Below are positions 17,523-26,896 of a DNA stretch of 64,000 nucleotides, in pieces; the first letter of the stretch is position 1; each line of letters starts with the position of its first letter. A program made the translations under genes and the position numbers. The notes beneath the pieces were generated by a model that worked only from the letters and a program-made list of their open reading frames with translations, did no database searches and was not told where the DNA came from. Location of the stretch: contig NZ_JAKJSC010000001.1 in assembly GCF_029029525.1 (NCBI RefSeq), positions 1,958,987 through 2,022,986 on the forward strand, in the 5' to 3' direction. The DNA is from Labilibaculum sp. DW002 (lineage in GTDB: Bacteria; Bacteroidota; Bacteroidia; Bacteroidales; Marinifilaceae).

Positions 17523-20500
17523 ATGGTTAAAAAAATCAAAAATCTTCTTAATCCCAATAATGGGATGTTATATTCTATTTCTTTTTGTCTAATTTTGTGC
17601 AACTGCACTCAAAAGCACAAAACTATTAAAAAATTCCTCAAAATATCAATTTGGACACTTGTGGTTATCATTATGATACCCATTTTAAGCTATTTAATTT
17701 TTTTAAATCGCCATGTTCAAACGTATACAAGCCAAAAAATTGCTAAATATCTTTCTGAACAAACAAAAACACCTATCACAATTGAAGGAGTTAACATCTC
17801 TCCTTTTAAAAGTATTATCCTTAAAGGTGTTTATGTAGAAGATTACCGTAAAGATACTTTACTCTATATTGGTAGCCTAAAAGCAAAAATAGATTCCTTC
17901 AATTTCAAAAAACAGCAAGTTTTCGTAAACAAGCTAACTTTAAACAAGGCCTACGTAAATCTACATGAAGATAAAGATCGAGTTTTTAACTATGATGTTT
18001 TTCTCGATTCTTTAAGTTCAGGAGCCACAAAAAACCAAGAATCGAAGAATAAAAAAGTTTGGAATATATCTGTTGCAAATATTGACTTGGAAGATTCTCA
18101 ATTTGGTTATCGAACCTCGACTCGGGAACCTCAAGATTTTGGGATGAACTATGAAGACATTTATGTCACAAACTTGAATTTAGAAGCTAGAAATATAAAA
18201 ATCATCGGAGACTCTATCGATTTGCAGCTTCAACACATGCATTGCATTGAAAAATCGGGCTTCGAACTAAAAGATTTTAAGGCAAGAACTTGGATTACAA
18301 GTCACCAATGGGGATTAAAGGATGTTAATATTGTATCTAAGAATAGTAAACTAATAGCCGAGCATCTGTATTTTAATTATGAAACAGGTAAAAACTATTG
18401 GCAACAGTTTACAAAAAAAATGCAACTAGACTTCCAATTTACATCTTCGCGTATTAGCTTTCTAGATGTAGCTTATTTTAATGAGCTCTTGTTAGGATTT
18501 AGAGAAACCGGCTATTTATCTGGCCATGTGTATGGAACGGTTTATGACCTAAAAGGTAGAAATATAGACGTTGTTTATGGGGAAAACACTGTTCTGAAGG
18601 GTAAATTTTATATGAATGGTCTTCCCTACCTAAGAGATGCTTATTTAGAAGCTGATTTTAAGGAATTAACAACAAGTATTTCAGATGTAGAAAAGGTTTA
18701 TATCCCTGGCTATGACAAAGAACATTTCAACTTGCCGGAGTACTTCGATAATCTTGGGTTAATTCATTACAATGGGAAATTTAATGGTTTTTTAAATGAT
18801 TTTGTCTTTTACGGTGATTTTGATACTGATTTGGGAAAATTAGAAACCGATTTATTGTTTAAGCCCATTACAGGAGGCAACAGATTAAATTTCAAGGGAG
18901 ATTTAAGTGCTAGCGACTTTAACCTTGGCGGATTTTTAGAGCAAGATAAAGTAGGAAACGTATCCTTGAATGTTTCTGTTAATGGATTTACAGAATCTTC
19001 TTCTGCTCAAGGAATCATGAAAGGAAACATTAGCAAAGTAGATTTCAACAACTACGAATACAAAAATCTTTCCTTAGATGGTTTCTTCTCAAACTCACGA
19101 TTTGATGGAAAAGTATCGATAGAAGATCCAAACATTGGTTTCGATTTTGAAGGAAATGTTGATTTCTCAACGGAAATACCAACCATGAAATTTAGCTCAC
19201 ACCTTCGTAATGCTAAATTATTTCCTCTCCATTTAAATTGGGAAGATCCTAAAGCCGAATTAAGCCTTACAATGAATGCCAATTTCGCAGGCAGTGGATT
19301 TGACAATGCCAACGGAATAATTGAAATTAGTGATACTGAATACACCAACAGCCTTGGAGAATTTACGCTGCAAAAATTTACAATTAATTCTTTTTCATCT
19401 CCTAGTTTTAAGCGAATCATCCTAAATTCAGATATCTCCGATGCCAAAATTGAAGGGAATTATGAAGTTGGCAAACTAATTTCTTCAATTACCAACATTG
19501 CTTATTCTTATTTGCCAGCTTATGCTCCAGACAAAGAATTTGTCAATACTGATACTACAAACCAATTCAAATTCTCGGTAGAATTGAAGGAAACCGAGCC
19601 AATTACGAAACTTCTTTTTCCAAAAATCACATTAGCACCAAATACCAATTTACAAGGAAGTTTAAATGCAAAAGAGCAAAAAATTGAAATGAATTTCAAC
19701 TCTCCAAAACTAAGCTTTGAAAACAAAACTTTCGACGAATTAAAAATCGATTTATCAACTGATGATAAAGAGTTAGTTCTTAAAGGTCGCACCAATAAAT
19801 TTAGCTTTTCTGATAATTTCCGTTTGTATAATTTATCAGAAAAAATAGTTGCTAGCGATAATAAAGTACAACTTAGTGTGCTTTGGAACAATTGGGATGC
19901 TGTTACTTATAGCGGTTTTATTTCGGCCGAAGCACAAGTTGAAAAATCTAAAGTAAGTAATAATCCTGTTTGGGATATTGACCTACTGCCTAGTACAATA
20001 ATTATGGCGGATAGCATCTGGAACATTCCGAAATCTCGTTTTGTTTTAGACAGCACAAGCTATGAGATTGATAACTTTAAAGTCAGCAGAGAAAATCAAT
20101 ATTTTGGTTTAGATGGAAAAATCTCAAGCAATCCTAAGGATAGTATCAATTTTCAAATTGAAAATATAAGCCTAAAGAATTTAAATGACCTTACTCGTGA
20201 ACAAAACATTGGTATCGATGGTACAGTTCGAGGTTACCTGCAATTATCGGACTTTTATGGTGATCGTCTTTCCAATTCGAACATCATGCTTGAAGATCTG
20301 GTTCTTAACAACGATACATTAGGCAATTTTTACCTTCTAAGCGATTGGGATAAAACAGCTAAGGAATTGTCCTTTTCATCTTTTACCGATTATAAATCTC
20401 ATAAAGAGTTAGAATTAACTGGAAGTTATTTTCCTGAGCAAGATTCCTTAAATATGAATATTCAAATTGACAAACTACGTTTGAACCTCTTGAATCCATA

Positions 20501-22076
20501 TTTTCAGGAGAACATTTCGAATATTAAAGGAAATGCCTCAGGGAATTTACGCATTGAAGGACCTATTGATAATCCGACATCAATTGGAAAATTAAATCTG
20601 GAAAATGCTGCATTTACAGTAAATGAATTGCAAACAACATACACTTGTAACGACAGTATTAAGATAACACCCAACGAATTCCAATTTCAGGATTTCAAGC
20701 TTTATGACGAAAATAAAAACATAGCTAGTATTTTTGGTGTTATATCTCATAAGCAATTCAGCAACTTCAATTTAGATCTCGCAATAAATACCCTAGGCTT
20801 TAATGTTTTAGATACAAAAATTACAGATAACGAGTTATTTTATGGACAAGCTTATGTGACAGGTGTAACTCAACTATTTGGTTCTGTTGACGATTTAGAT
20901 ATTGAAATTATTGCTAGAACCGATAAAAACACCAAGCTGAATGTTCCTTTAAATAATAGTGGAGATATTAAAGAAAGTGATTTTATCACCTTTGTGAATA
21001 CAAACTATCATTCTGAAAGTTCTGAAGAAGAAAAAGAAGAATACAAAATAGATTTGTCGGGTATTAGAATGAATTGTGATTTGGAAGTTACTCCGGAAAC
21101 TGAAATCCAAATTATTATGGATGCAAAAATTGGAGATGTTTTAAAGGCTCGAGGAACTGGAAATTTAAAACTTGAAATTGATACCAAAGGAGATTTCAAA
21201 ATATTTGGCGATTATACAATCCAAGACGGTAGATACATGTTTACACTTCAGAATGTAATCAGCAAAAAATTTGATTTGGCAAATGGTGGGACTATTAAAT
21301 GGGCAGGAGATCCTTACGACGCAACGGTAAATATTAATGCCATGTACAATGTAAAAACCACTTTATACGATCTACTATTAAACACTCCATACATCGACAA
21401 TACCAAAAAGGTACCTGTACAGTGCAATATGAATTTGAGTCAGAAACTCTCCAATCCTAATATTAAATTCAATATCGATTTCCCAACTTTAGATCAACAA
21501 ACGCAAAGTATTTTGGAAGGTCTATTCTCTACCGAGGATGAAATGAATAAACAAATTCTATCCTTATTGGTTTTGAACCGCTTTTATACTCCAGAACACC
21601 TAAGGTCAACTGATCCTGATTTTGAAAATAAGAATTCAAGCTATGCAGTTGGAGTAACCACAAGTGAATTATTATCGAACCAATTATCAAATTGGCTAAG
21701 TCAAATTAGTAATGATTTTGATATTGGAGTAAGTTATCGTCCGGGAGATAATCTAACCAGTGATGAAGTGGAATTAGCACTCTCTACTCAGGTATTTGAC
21801 GATAAAGTTACCATTAATGGAAATGTTGGCACAAGCAACAGCCAAACTAGAGATAATGATATTGTTGGTGACGTGGATGTCAACATCCGGCTTGACAAAA
21901 AAGGCAAGGTACAACTGAAAGCTTTTACCCGTTCTAACGAGTATTTGGTATATGAAGATTCAAGGAATACACAAGGAATCGGTATTTTCTACAAAGAAGA
22001 ATTCAATACTTTTTCTGGATTAATAAAAAAATACCTCAATTTCCTTAGTCCTAATAAAGAGGAAAAGAAAGACTAG
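17523..22076 (+). CDS. tamB: TamB-like translocation/assembly protein (DUF490)
   Basis: This 1517-residue protein has an N-terminal membrane anchor (about residues 40-62, ISIWTLVVIIMIPILSYL) followed by a very long repetitive beta-rich periplasmic body, the expected bridge-like beta-groove. The C-terminal DUF490 region (about 1150-1480) has the typical GRYMFTLQN...GGTIKWAGDPYDA pattern, then segments matching the outer-membrane-facing end (LSQKLSNPNIKF, ILSLLVLNRF). TamB-family proteins span the envelope and help outer-membrane protein or phospholipid delivery. The first 37 residues look like an unusual extension, so the true start may be later, but no good alternative ATG precedes the anchor. 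No TamA is adjacent. Confidence 0.9.
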   Translation: MVKKIKNLLNPNNGMLYSISFCLILCNCTQKHKTIKKFLKISIWTLVVIIMIPILSYLIFLNRHVQTYTSQKIAKYLSEQTKTPITIEGVNISPFKSIILKGVYVEDYRKDTLLYIGSLKAKIDSFNFKKQQVFVNKLTLNKAYVNLHEDKDRVFNYDVFLDSLSSGATKNQESKNKKVWNISVANIDLEDSQFGYRTSTREPQDFGMNYEDIYVTNLNLEARNIKIIGDSIDLQLQHMHCIEKSGFELKDFKARTWITSHQWGLKDVNIVSKNSKLIAEHLYFNYETGKNYWQQFTKKMQLDFQFTSSRISFLDVAYFNELLLGFRETGYLSGHVYGTVYDLKGRNIDVVYGENTVLKGKFYMNGLPYLRDAYLEADFKELTTSISDVEKVYIPGYDKEHFNLPEYFDNLGLIHYNGKFNGFLNDFVFYGDFDTDLGKLETDLLFKPITGGNRLNFKGDLSASDFNLGGFLEQDKVGNVSLNVSVNGFTESSSAQGIMKGNISKVDFNNYEYKNLSLDGFFSNSRFDGKVSIEDPNIGFDFEGNVDFSTEIPTMKFSSHLRNAKLFPLHLNWEDPKAELSLTMNANFAGSGFDNANGIIEISDTEYTNSLGEFTLQKFTINSFSSPSFKRIILNSDISDAKIEGNYEVGKLISSITNIAYSYLPAYAPDKEFVNTDTTNQFKFSVELKETEPITKLLFPKITLAPNTNLQGSLNAKEQKIEMNFNSPKLSFENKTFDELKIDLSTDDKELVLKGRTNKFSFSDNFRLYNLSEKIVASDNKVQLSVLWNNWDAVTYSGFISAEAQVEKSKVSNNPVWDIDLLPSTIIMADSIWNIPKSRFVLDSTSYEIDNFKVSRENQYFGLDGKISSNPKDSINFQIENISLKNLNDLTREQNIGIDGTVRGYLQLSDFYGDRLSNSNIMLEDLVLNNDTLGNFYLLSDWDKTAKELSFSSFTDYKSHKELELTGSYFPEQDSLNMNIQIDKLRLNLLNPYFQENISNIKGNASGNLRIEGPIDNPTSIGKLNLENAAFTVNELQTTYTCNDSIKITPNEFQFQDFKLYDENKNIASIFGVISHKQFSNFNLDLAINTLGFNVLDTKITDNELFYGQAYVTGVTQLFGSVDDLDIEIIARTDKNTKLNVPLNNSGDIKESDFITFVNTNYHSESSEEEKEEYKIDLSGIRMNCDLEVTPETEIQIIMDAKIGDVLKARGTGNLKLEIDTKGDFKIFGDYTIQDGRYMFTLQNVISKKFDLANGGTIKWAGDPYDATVNINAMYNVKTTLYDLLLNTPYIDNTKKVPVQCNMNLSQKLSNPNIKFNIDFPTLDQQTQSILEGLFSTEDEMNKQILSLLVLNRFYTPEHLRSTDPDFENKNSSYAVGVTTSELLSNQLSNWLSQISNDFDIGVSYRPGDNLTSDEVELALSTQVFDDKVTINGNVGTSNSQTRDNDIVGDVDVNIRLDKKGKVQLKAFTRSNEYLVYEDSRNTQGIGIFYKEEFNTFSGLIKKYLNFLSPNKEEKKD

Positions 22077-22240
22077 CTTAAATTTACCGAACTAGTGTTT
22101 AAGAAATACATTCTCAATGTTTTTCAACAGAATTAATAATGGTTTTTTTTCTTTTATTGGCCCTGATTATAAAGCTCAAATATTATTATATTAGTAGCTT
22201 ACTTTTGAAATTAAATTAACTAAATAATAAATCAATTACT

Positions 22241-23628
22241 ATGTTTACACTAATGGTAGTGGTTTTCGTTCTTGGTTATATCGCAATTGCACTCGAACAT
22301 CCACTCAAAATTGACAAGGCAGCTTCTGCTCTTCTTATAGGAACAATAACTTGGGCACTTTATGTTTTTGGAGGCGTTGACATCCTATCATCAGGAGTAA
22401 GTACGGCATGGAATGAGTTCGCTTTAGCTAATCCTGATAAAGATACCGTCGATGGGATGATGAAATTTATTGTTCATGATGAAGTTCTTCATCATCTTTC
22501 TGAAATTGCAGCAATTCTATTCTTTCTTTTGGGAGCTATGACCATTGTTGAGATTGTAGACCAGCATCAAGGTTTTAAAATTATTACAGATAAAATTAAG
22601 ACAACTAATAAAGTAAAGCTACTTTGGATTTTAAGTATTCTTACTTTCTTCATGTCTGCAACCTTAGATAATCTTACAACCACTATTGTTTTGGTTGCTC
22701 TTATACGTAAACTGATTGATGATCAGAAGGACCGTTGGTTTTTCGCATCCATGGTCGTATTAGCTGCCAATGCCGGTGGTGCATGGTCTCCTATTGGTGA
22801 TGTTACAACCATTATGCTATGGATTGGTGGACAAGTAACAACTTTAAATATTATTACTCGAGTAATAGTACCTAGTTTATTTACCATGCTTGTACCTCTA
22901 CTTATTGTAACTACGTACATCAAAGGGAATATTACACGACCAGAAATATCGGGTGGAGATGAAAAGAGTACACCACACATAAAGAACAACTATTTATCTT
23001 ATGTTTAGGTGTATGTGCACTTCTTTTTGTTCCGGTTTTTAAAACTGTAACCCATCTGCCACCATACTTAGGCATGTTATTCGGACTAGGTGTGATGTGG
23101 GTTGTAACAGAAATCATGCATCGCAATAAGGGTAAAGAGTACAAATCTCGTTTAAATGTAACTGCCATTTTAAAGAAGGTTGATGTTCCTACTGTTTTAT
23201 TCTTTTTAGGTATTCTTTCAGCTGTTGCAAGTATGCAATCTGCTGGTCATTTGGATATCTTAGCAAGCTGGTTAGATTCAAACATACATAACGTTTACGG
23301 TATCAATTTGATTATTGGTGTCCTTTCAGCAATTGTAGATAATGTCCCTCTTGTAGCTGCTGCAATGGGTATGTACGATATTGCAGGTCCTGAAACTGCA
23401 GGTTACGTGGCAGATTTTATGCAAGATGGTGTATTCTGGAAATTCTTAGCATACTGTGCTGGTACAGGAGGATCTATCTTAATTATTGGTTCTGCTGCAG
23501 GTGTTGCTGCTATGGGAATGGAGAAAATTGATTTCATCTGGTATTTAAAGAAAATTTCTCTTCTCGCACTTGCTGGATACCTTGCTGGAGCTGGTGTTTA
23601 CTACATTCAAGCAATGTTATTACATTAA
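22241..23628 (+). pseudogene. nhaD: Na+/H+ antiporter NhaD, split by a frameshift
   Basis: Two abutting reading frames together encode one NhaD antiporter of about 462 residues. Frame one (22241-23008, 255 residues) carries the core motifs TLDNLTTTIVLVALIRK and NAGGAWSPIGDVTT, then ends in an abnormal tail after STPH. The second frame continues KEQLFILCLGVCALLF, with its first ATG at 23074, and carries the second half including VDNVPLVAAAMGMY. The frames join near 22976-22984 if one A is added to ATAAAG, or if two bases are removed from the CACACA stretch. NhaD exports Na+ in marine and alkaline-tolerant bacteria. As given, the product would be non-functional unless the sequence has an error. 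Confidence 0.85.
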
Positions 23629-23683
23629 AGTATTATTTTCCCATTTTTTGTGTGGGGAATAAGAAACAATAATATTAATTTAG

Positions 23684-23717
23684 CGAGATATAATATTTTA
23701 TATTATATCTCGTTTTT
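23684..23717 (+). terminator. Intrinsic terminator after nhaD
   Basis: A 12-bp perfect stem (CGAGATATAATA / TATTATATCTCG) with a 5-base loop is followed directly by TTTTT. It separates nhaD from the proton-channel operon. Confidence 0.8.
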
Positions 23718-23748
23718 ATATATATAGATAAATCAGAAAATTGACGAT

Positions 23749-24447
23749 ATGAATAACCTTTTGTTCTTAGCTGGTCTTCAGAATGCTACTCAAAATGAAG
23801 AAATTGTAACAGAGACAAGTGAAATCACACTTAATTTCATTGATCTTGCTTTTAAAGGTGGATGGATCATGATTCCTATATTCGCTTTATCAATAATTGC
23901 CATATGGATATTCTTTGAGCGCTTTTATGCAATTAGAAAAGCTTCTAAAAAGGATGATAATTTCATGAATCGTATCAAAGATTACATTCACGACGGAAAA
24001 ATTGACTCAGCACTTTCTCTTTGCGAAACCAATGATACGCCTGTCTCAAGAATGATTTCAAAAGGTGTAAAACGTATCGGCCGTCCTTTAAATGATGTAA
24101 ATGCCGCAATTGAAAACATTGGTAATCTTGAAGTATCGAAACTGGAAAAGAACTTACCTACCCTTGCTACAGTTGCTGGAGCAGCACCAATGATCGGTTT
24201 CCTTGGAACAGTAATGGGAATGATTCAAGCTTTTTATGCTATGGCAAATGCCGGTAATAATATAGATGTTTCATTACTTGCTAATGGTATTTACACAGCT
24301 ATGGTAACAACAGTTGCGGGACTTATTGTAGGTATTATTGCTTATTTCGCTTACAATATTTTAGTCGCTAAGGTTGAAAAAGTTGTTTTCACTATGGAAG
24401 CAACAACTACCGAATTTATGGATCTTTTGAATGAACCAATTAAGTAA
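23749..24447 (+). CDS. MotA/TolQ/ExbB proton channel family protein
   Basis: This 232-residue inner-membrane protein has a short exposed N-terminus and one helix near 35-55 (GWIMIPIFALSIIAIWIFFERF). A cytoplasmic domain with the conserved ERFYAIRKA basic stretch follows, then two C-terminal helices (about 140-165 and 180-205). The helix TVAGAAPMIGFLGTVMGMIQAF is the pore signature of ExbB/TolQ. With the ExbD-like protein 8 bases downstream it forms a proton-driven motor that energises the TonB/TolA-like protein. ExbB and TolQ cannot be separated by sequence alone here. Confidence 0.93.
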   Translation: MNNLLFLAGLQNATQNEEIVTETSEITLNFIDLAFKGGWIMIPIFALSIIAIWIFFERFYAIRKASKKDDNFMNRIKDYIHDGKIDSALSLCETNDTPVSRMISKGVKRIGRPLNDVNAAIENIGNLEVSKLEKNLPTLATVAGAAPMIGFLGTVMGMIQAFYAMANAGNNIDVSLLANGIYTAMVTTVAGLIVGIIAYFAYNILVAKVEKVVFTMEATTTEFMDLLNEPIK

Positions 24448-24455
24448 TTCGAATT

Positions 24456-24848
24456 ATGGCATTAAAATCAAGAAATAAAGTCAACGCCAATTTCAGCATG
24501 TCGTCCATGACTGATATTGTGTTCCTACTGTTGATTTTCTTTATGGTAACATCAACCCTTATTGCTCCTAACGCATTAAAACTTTTGTTACCAAAAAGTA
24601 GTAGTCAAACAGCTTCAAATCCTATAACCTCAGTTTCTATAGATAAGCACTATAATTTCTATATAGAAACGACACCTACTCCATTTGCGAAACTTGAAGG
24701 CAAATTGCAAGCTCTTTTAGCTGAACATGAAGATCCAACCGTTTCACTTCATGTTGACAAATCGGTACCAATGGAACAGGTCGTAAAAGTTATGAATATT
24801 GCAAAAAACAATAAATATAAACTGATTTTAGCAACTTCAGCAAAATAG
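24456..24848 (+). CDS. ExbD/TolR biopolymer transport protein
   Basis: This 130-residue protein has one helix (about 17-37) carrying the proton-translocating Asp in SSMTDIVFLLLIFFMVTS, then a periplasmic domain ending LILATSAK. It is the standard partner of the preceding ExbB/TolQ protein and precedes the TonB/TolA-like gene by 53 bases. The three-gene order is a common Bacteroidota arrangement. Confidence 0.93.
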   Translation: MALKSRNKVNANFSMSSMTDIVFLLLIFFMVTSTLIAPNALKLLLPKSSSQTASNPITSVSIDKHYNFYIETTPTPFAKLEGKLQALLAEHEDPTVSLHVDKSVPMEQVVKVMNIAKNNKYKLILATSAK

Positions 24849-24901
24849 TTTTCTTAAGCTTGCATTTTCGCAGGCTTATTCTCCTGATAATAAACAAGTA
24901 G

Positions 24902-25843
24902 ATGAGCAATTCAAAAAGCAAAAGAATCGGTTATGTGGGTACTATAATTTTCCATATAGGATTACTTGCTATATTGTTTTATCTAGGCTTTCGAATTCCA
25001 CTCCCCTTACCTGAAGAAGAAGGTATTCTTGTAAATTTTGGGAACAGTAATCAAGGACAAGGAAAAAAAGATCCTGCTCCTTCCCGAGCAAAACAAGTGA
25101 TCATTCCAGCAGCAAAGCCAAAACCTCAGGTGAGTCAATCAACACCTGAGAAATCATCAGCTTCGGCAACTGAAAAGATTCTCACTCAAAATACTGAAGA
25201 TGCACCTGCATTACCTTCTGCTGAAGAAATAGCTAAGAAAAAAGCTAAAGAAGAAAAAAACAGAAAGTTAAAAGCGGAACAAGATCGTTTGAATAAGATC
25301 GAGAAAGAAAAACAACGTAAGGAAGAAATAAAAAGACAGCAGGAGGCAGAAGCAGAACGTAAACGGTTAGCCGAAATAGAACGACAAAGAAAAGAAGAAG
25401 CCGAACGCCAAGAAAAGATTGCCAATATCAACAACAAAGCAAAAAATGTTTTTGGTCAAGGAACTTCTTCCAATACGTCTCAAGGCAAAACTTTTCCATC
25501 AGGCAATCAAGGAGCTCCTACAGGCTCTCCCGATTCTGATAACTACAATGGTTCAGGCCTAGGCAATAAAGGCGTTTCCTACTCCTTAAATGGCAGAAGT
25601 TCTTTATCTATTCCTAAACCCAAGTATAACCTACAGGAAAGTGGTAAAGTTGTTGTAGAAGTTACTGTCGATCGTAATGGAAAAGTTACAAGTGCTCGCC
25701 CTGGAATGCCAGGATCTACTACAGCAAATATTACCTTACTTGAAGCTGCAAAGAAGGCAGCATTAAAAGCAAAATTCAATTCAGATAGTAAAGCTCCAGC
25801 TTACCAACGTGGAACAATTACTTATCATTTCCAATTAGATTAA
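24902..25843 (+). CDS. TonB/TolA-like energy transducer
   Basis: This 313-residue protein has a single N-terminal anchor (about 9-29, VGTIIFHIGLLAILFYLGF). A Pro-rich stretch (about 33-80) and a highly charged Lys/Glu/Arg helical rod (about 100-180, typical of TolA) follow. Then come a Gly/Ser/Asn-rich linker and a C-terminal TonB-type domain (about 245-313: GKVVVEVTVDRNGKV, ending GTITYHFQLD). It should transmit proton-motive force from the ExbB/ExbD motor to outer-membrane partners. The TolA-like rod with a TonB-like tip makes the TonB/TolA choice uncertain. A heptanucleotide repeat starts directly after its stop codon. Confidence 0.9.
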   Translation: MSNSKSKRIGYVGTIIFHIGLLAILFYLGFRIPLPLPEEEGILVNFGNSNQGQGKKDPAPSRAKQVIIPAAKPKPQVSQSTPEKSSASATEKILTQNTEDAPALPSAEEIAKKKAKEEKNRKLKAEQDRLNKIEKEKQRKEEIKRQQEAEAERKRLAEIERQRKEEAERQEKIANINNKAKNVFGQGTSSNTSQGKTFPSGNQGAPTGSPDSDNYNGSGLGNKGVSYSLNGRSSLSIPKPKYNLQESGKVVVEVTVDRNGKVTSARPGMPGSTTANITLLEAAKKAALKAKFNSDSKAPAYQRGTITYHFQLD

Positions 25844-25844
25844 A

Positions 25845-25912
25845 TAGCAGTTAGCAGTTAGCAGTTAGCAGTTAGCAGTTAGCAGTTAGCAGTTAGCAGT
25901 TAGCAGTTAGCA
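25845..25912. repeat. Heptanucleotide tandem repeat (TAGCAGT)n
   Basis: Nine perfect copies of the 7-mer TAGCAGT (25845-25907) plus a partial TAGCA tract begin one base after the TAA of the TonB/TolA-like gene. The copies are identical, so the array is recent or actively homogenised. Similar short heptamer arrays are known from cyanobacteria and other genomes and usually vary in copy number. It lies in the intergenic region before the convergent TauE/SafE gene, so changes in length would not shift a frame. Confidence 0.97.
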
Positions 25913-25962
25913 CAAAGTTAATTATTCAGGTACAGAGTACCGAAATGCTAGTAGAAAATCAA

Positions 25963-26733
25963 CTATATCAAACCAATCATTTCGTAAACACCTATAAATT
26001 TTAGGGAAGCAAAAACAATAACAGCCATAAGAATGTATCGTACAAATTTTGCACCCCAACTAACTGCAAAATTCGCTGCGATATAAGCGCCAAGCATGTT
26101 TCCTACTCCAAGAATAATCCCAATTTTATAATCTATTTGTCCATTCATAATAAATACACCCAAAGCAAACGGAGTGTAAAGAAGCACAATAAATACTTTA
26201 ATCGCATTTGCTTTTACCAAATCGAAACCCGCTCCAAGAACTAATCCTGATAATAGAAAAAATCCAACTCCTGCTTGAATAAACCCACCATACAATCCAA
26301 TAAAAAAGAAAATTACAACTTGCATAATACTCGGTTTCGAGCGAATCAAACCTGCCTGGCCTTTTACCCATGCATCGGGCTTGTAAAGAATAATAAAGAA
26401 GAGAAATACAAGAAGTCCACCGATGGTCTTCTCCATAATTTCTTCATTTATTTCGACAGCCAAGCTGGCCCCAATAACAGAACCAACTATTGCTGGTAAG
26501 GCTAACCAAATCCCTTCTTTAAAAGTAAAAACCTTTTGTTTTTTAAAACTACTTACTCCAACAATATTCTGCATTAAAATGGCAATACGATTAGTACCAT
26601 TAGCAATGTTTGCAGGTAAGCCCATAAACATTAACATCGCTAAACTAATAACGGAACCACTTCCAGCAAGCGTATTCAAAAACCCTGCAAATACACCTAC
26701 CAAAACAACCAAAACGTAATAATACCATTCCAT
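25963..26733 (-). CDS. TauE/SafE family sulfite/organoanion exporter
   Basis: This 256-residue polytopic membrane protein has about eight hydrophobic helices in two repeats. Each repeat opens with a Gly/Asn-rich motif, first FAGFLNTLAGSGSVISLAML and then GGFIQAGVGFF, the TauE/SafE hallmark. Members export sulfite, sulfoacetate or other small sulfur or organic anions. The substrate cannot be inferred from its neighbours, since the flanking glyA and TonB genes are unrelated. It is a single-gene unit, convergent with the TonB/TolA-like gene. Confidence 0.9.
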   Translation of the reverse strand: MEWYYYVLVVLVGVFAGFLNTLAGSGSVISLAMLMFMGLPANIANGTNRIAILMQNIVGVSSFKKQKVFTFKEGIWLALPAIVGSVIGASLAVEINEEIMEKTIGGLLVFLFFIILYKPDAWVKGQAGLIRSKPSIMQVVIFFFIGLYGGFIQAGVGFFLLSGLVLGAGFDLVKANAIKVFIVLLYTPFALGVFIMNGQIDYKIGIILGVGNMLGAYIAANFAVSWGAKFVRYILMAVIVFASLKFIGVYEMIGLI

Positions 26734-26846
26734 AATTTTTCACTTTTAGGCCATTAAACTAAGGATAAAAATCGTAACCAAGTATGTTTAAAAACAAAAT
26801 GCAAAACACATCACCTTTTCCCTTAACATATTTTTGAGCACAAAAA

Positions 26847-26871
26847 AAGAGGAGAACCAAGTTCTCCTCTT
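26847..26871 (-). terminator. Intrinsic terminator after glyA
   Basis: An 11-bp stem (AAGAGGAGAAC / GTTCTCCTCTT) with a 3-base loop lies about 25 bases after the glyA stop. On the minus strand it runs into a run of T. Confidence 0.85.
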
Positions 26872-26896
26872 CAATTCTATATTTTGTAAGGTTGAA

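Noticed and set aside
17588-17600. TAATTTTG inside the tamB start region as proof of a shorter TamB
   Set aside because: It matches the -7 box, but no ATG precedes the membrane anchor downstream of it and the match could be chance in A/T-rich sequence.
25845-25912. CRISPR array
   Set aside because: The units are 7 bases with no spacers and no cas genes occur nearby. It is a simple tandem repeat.
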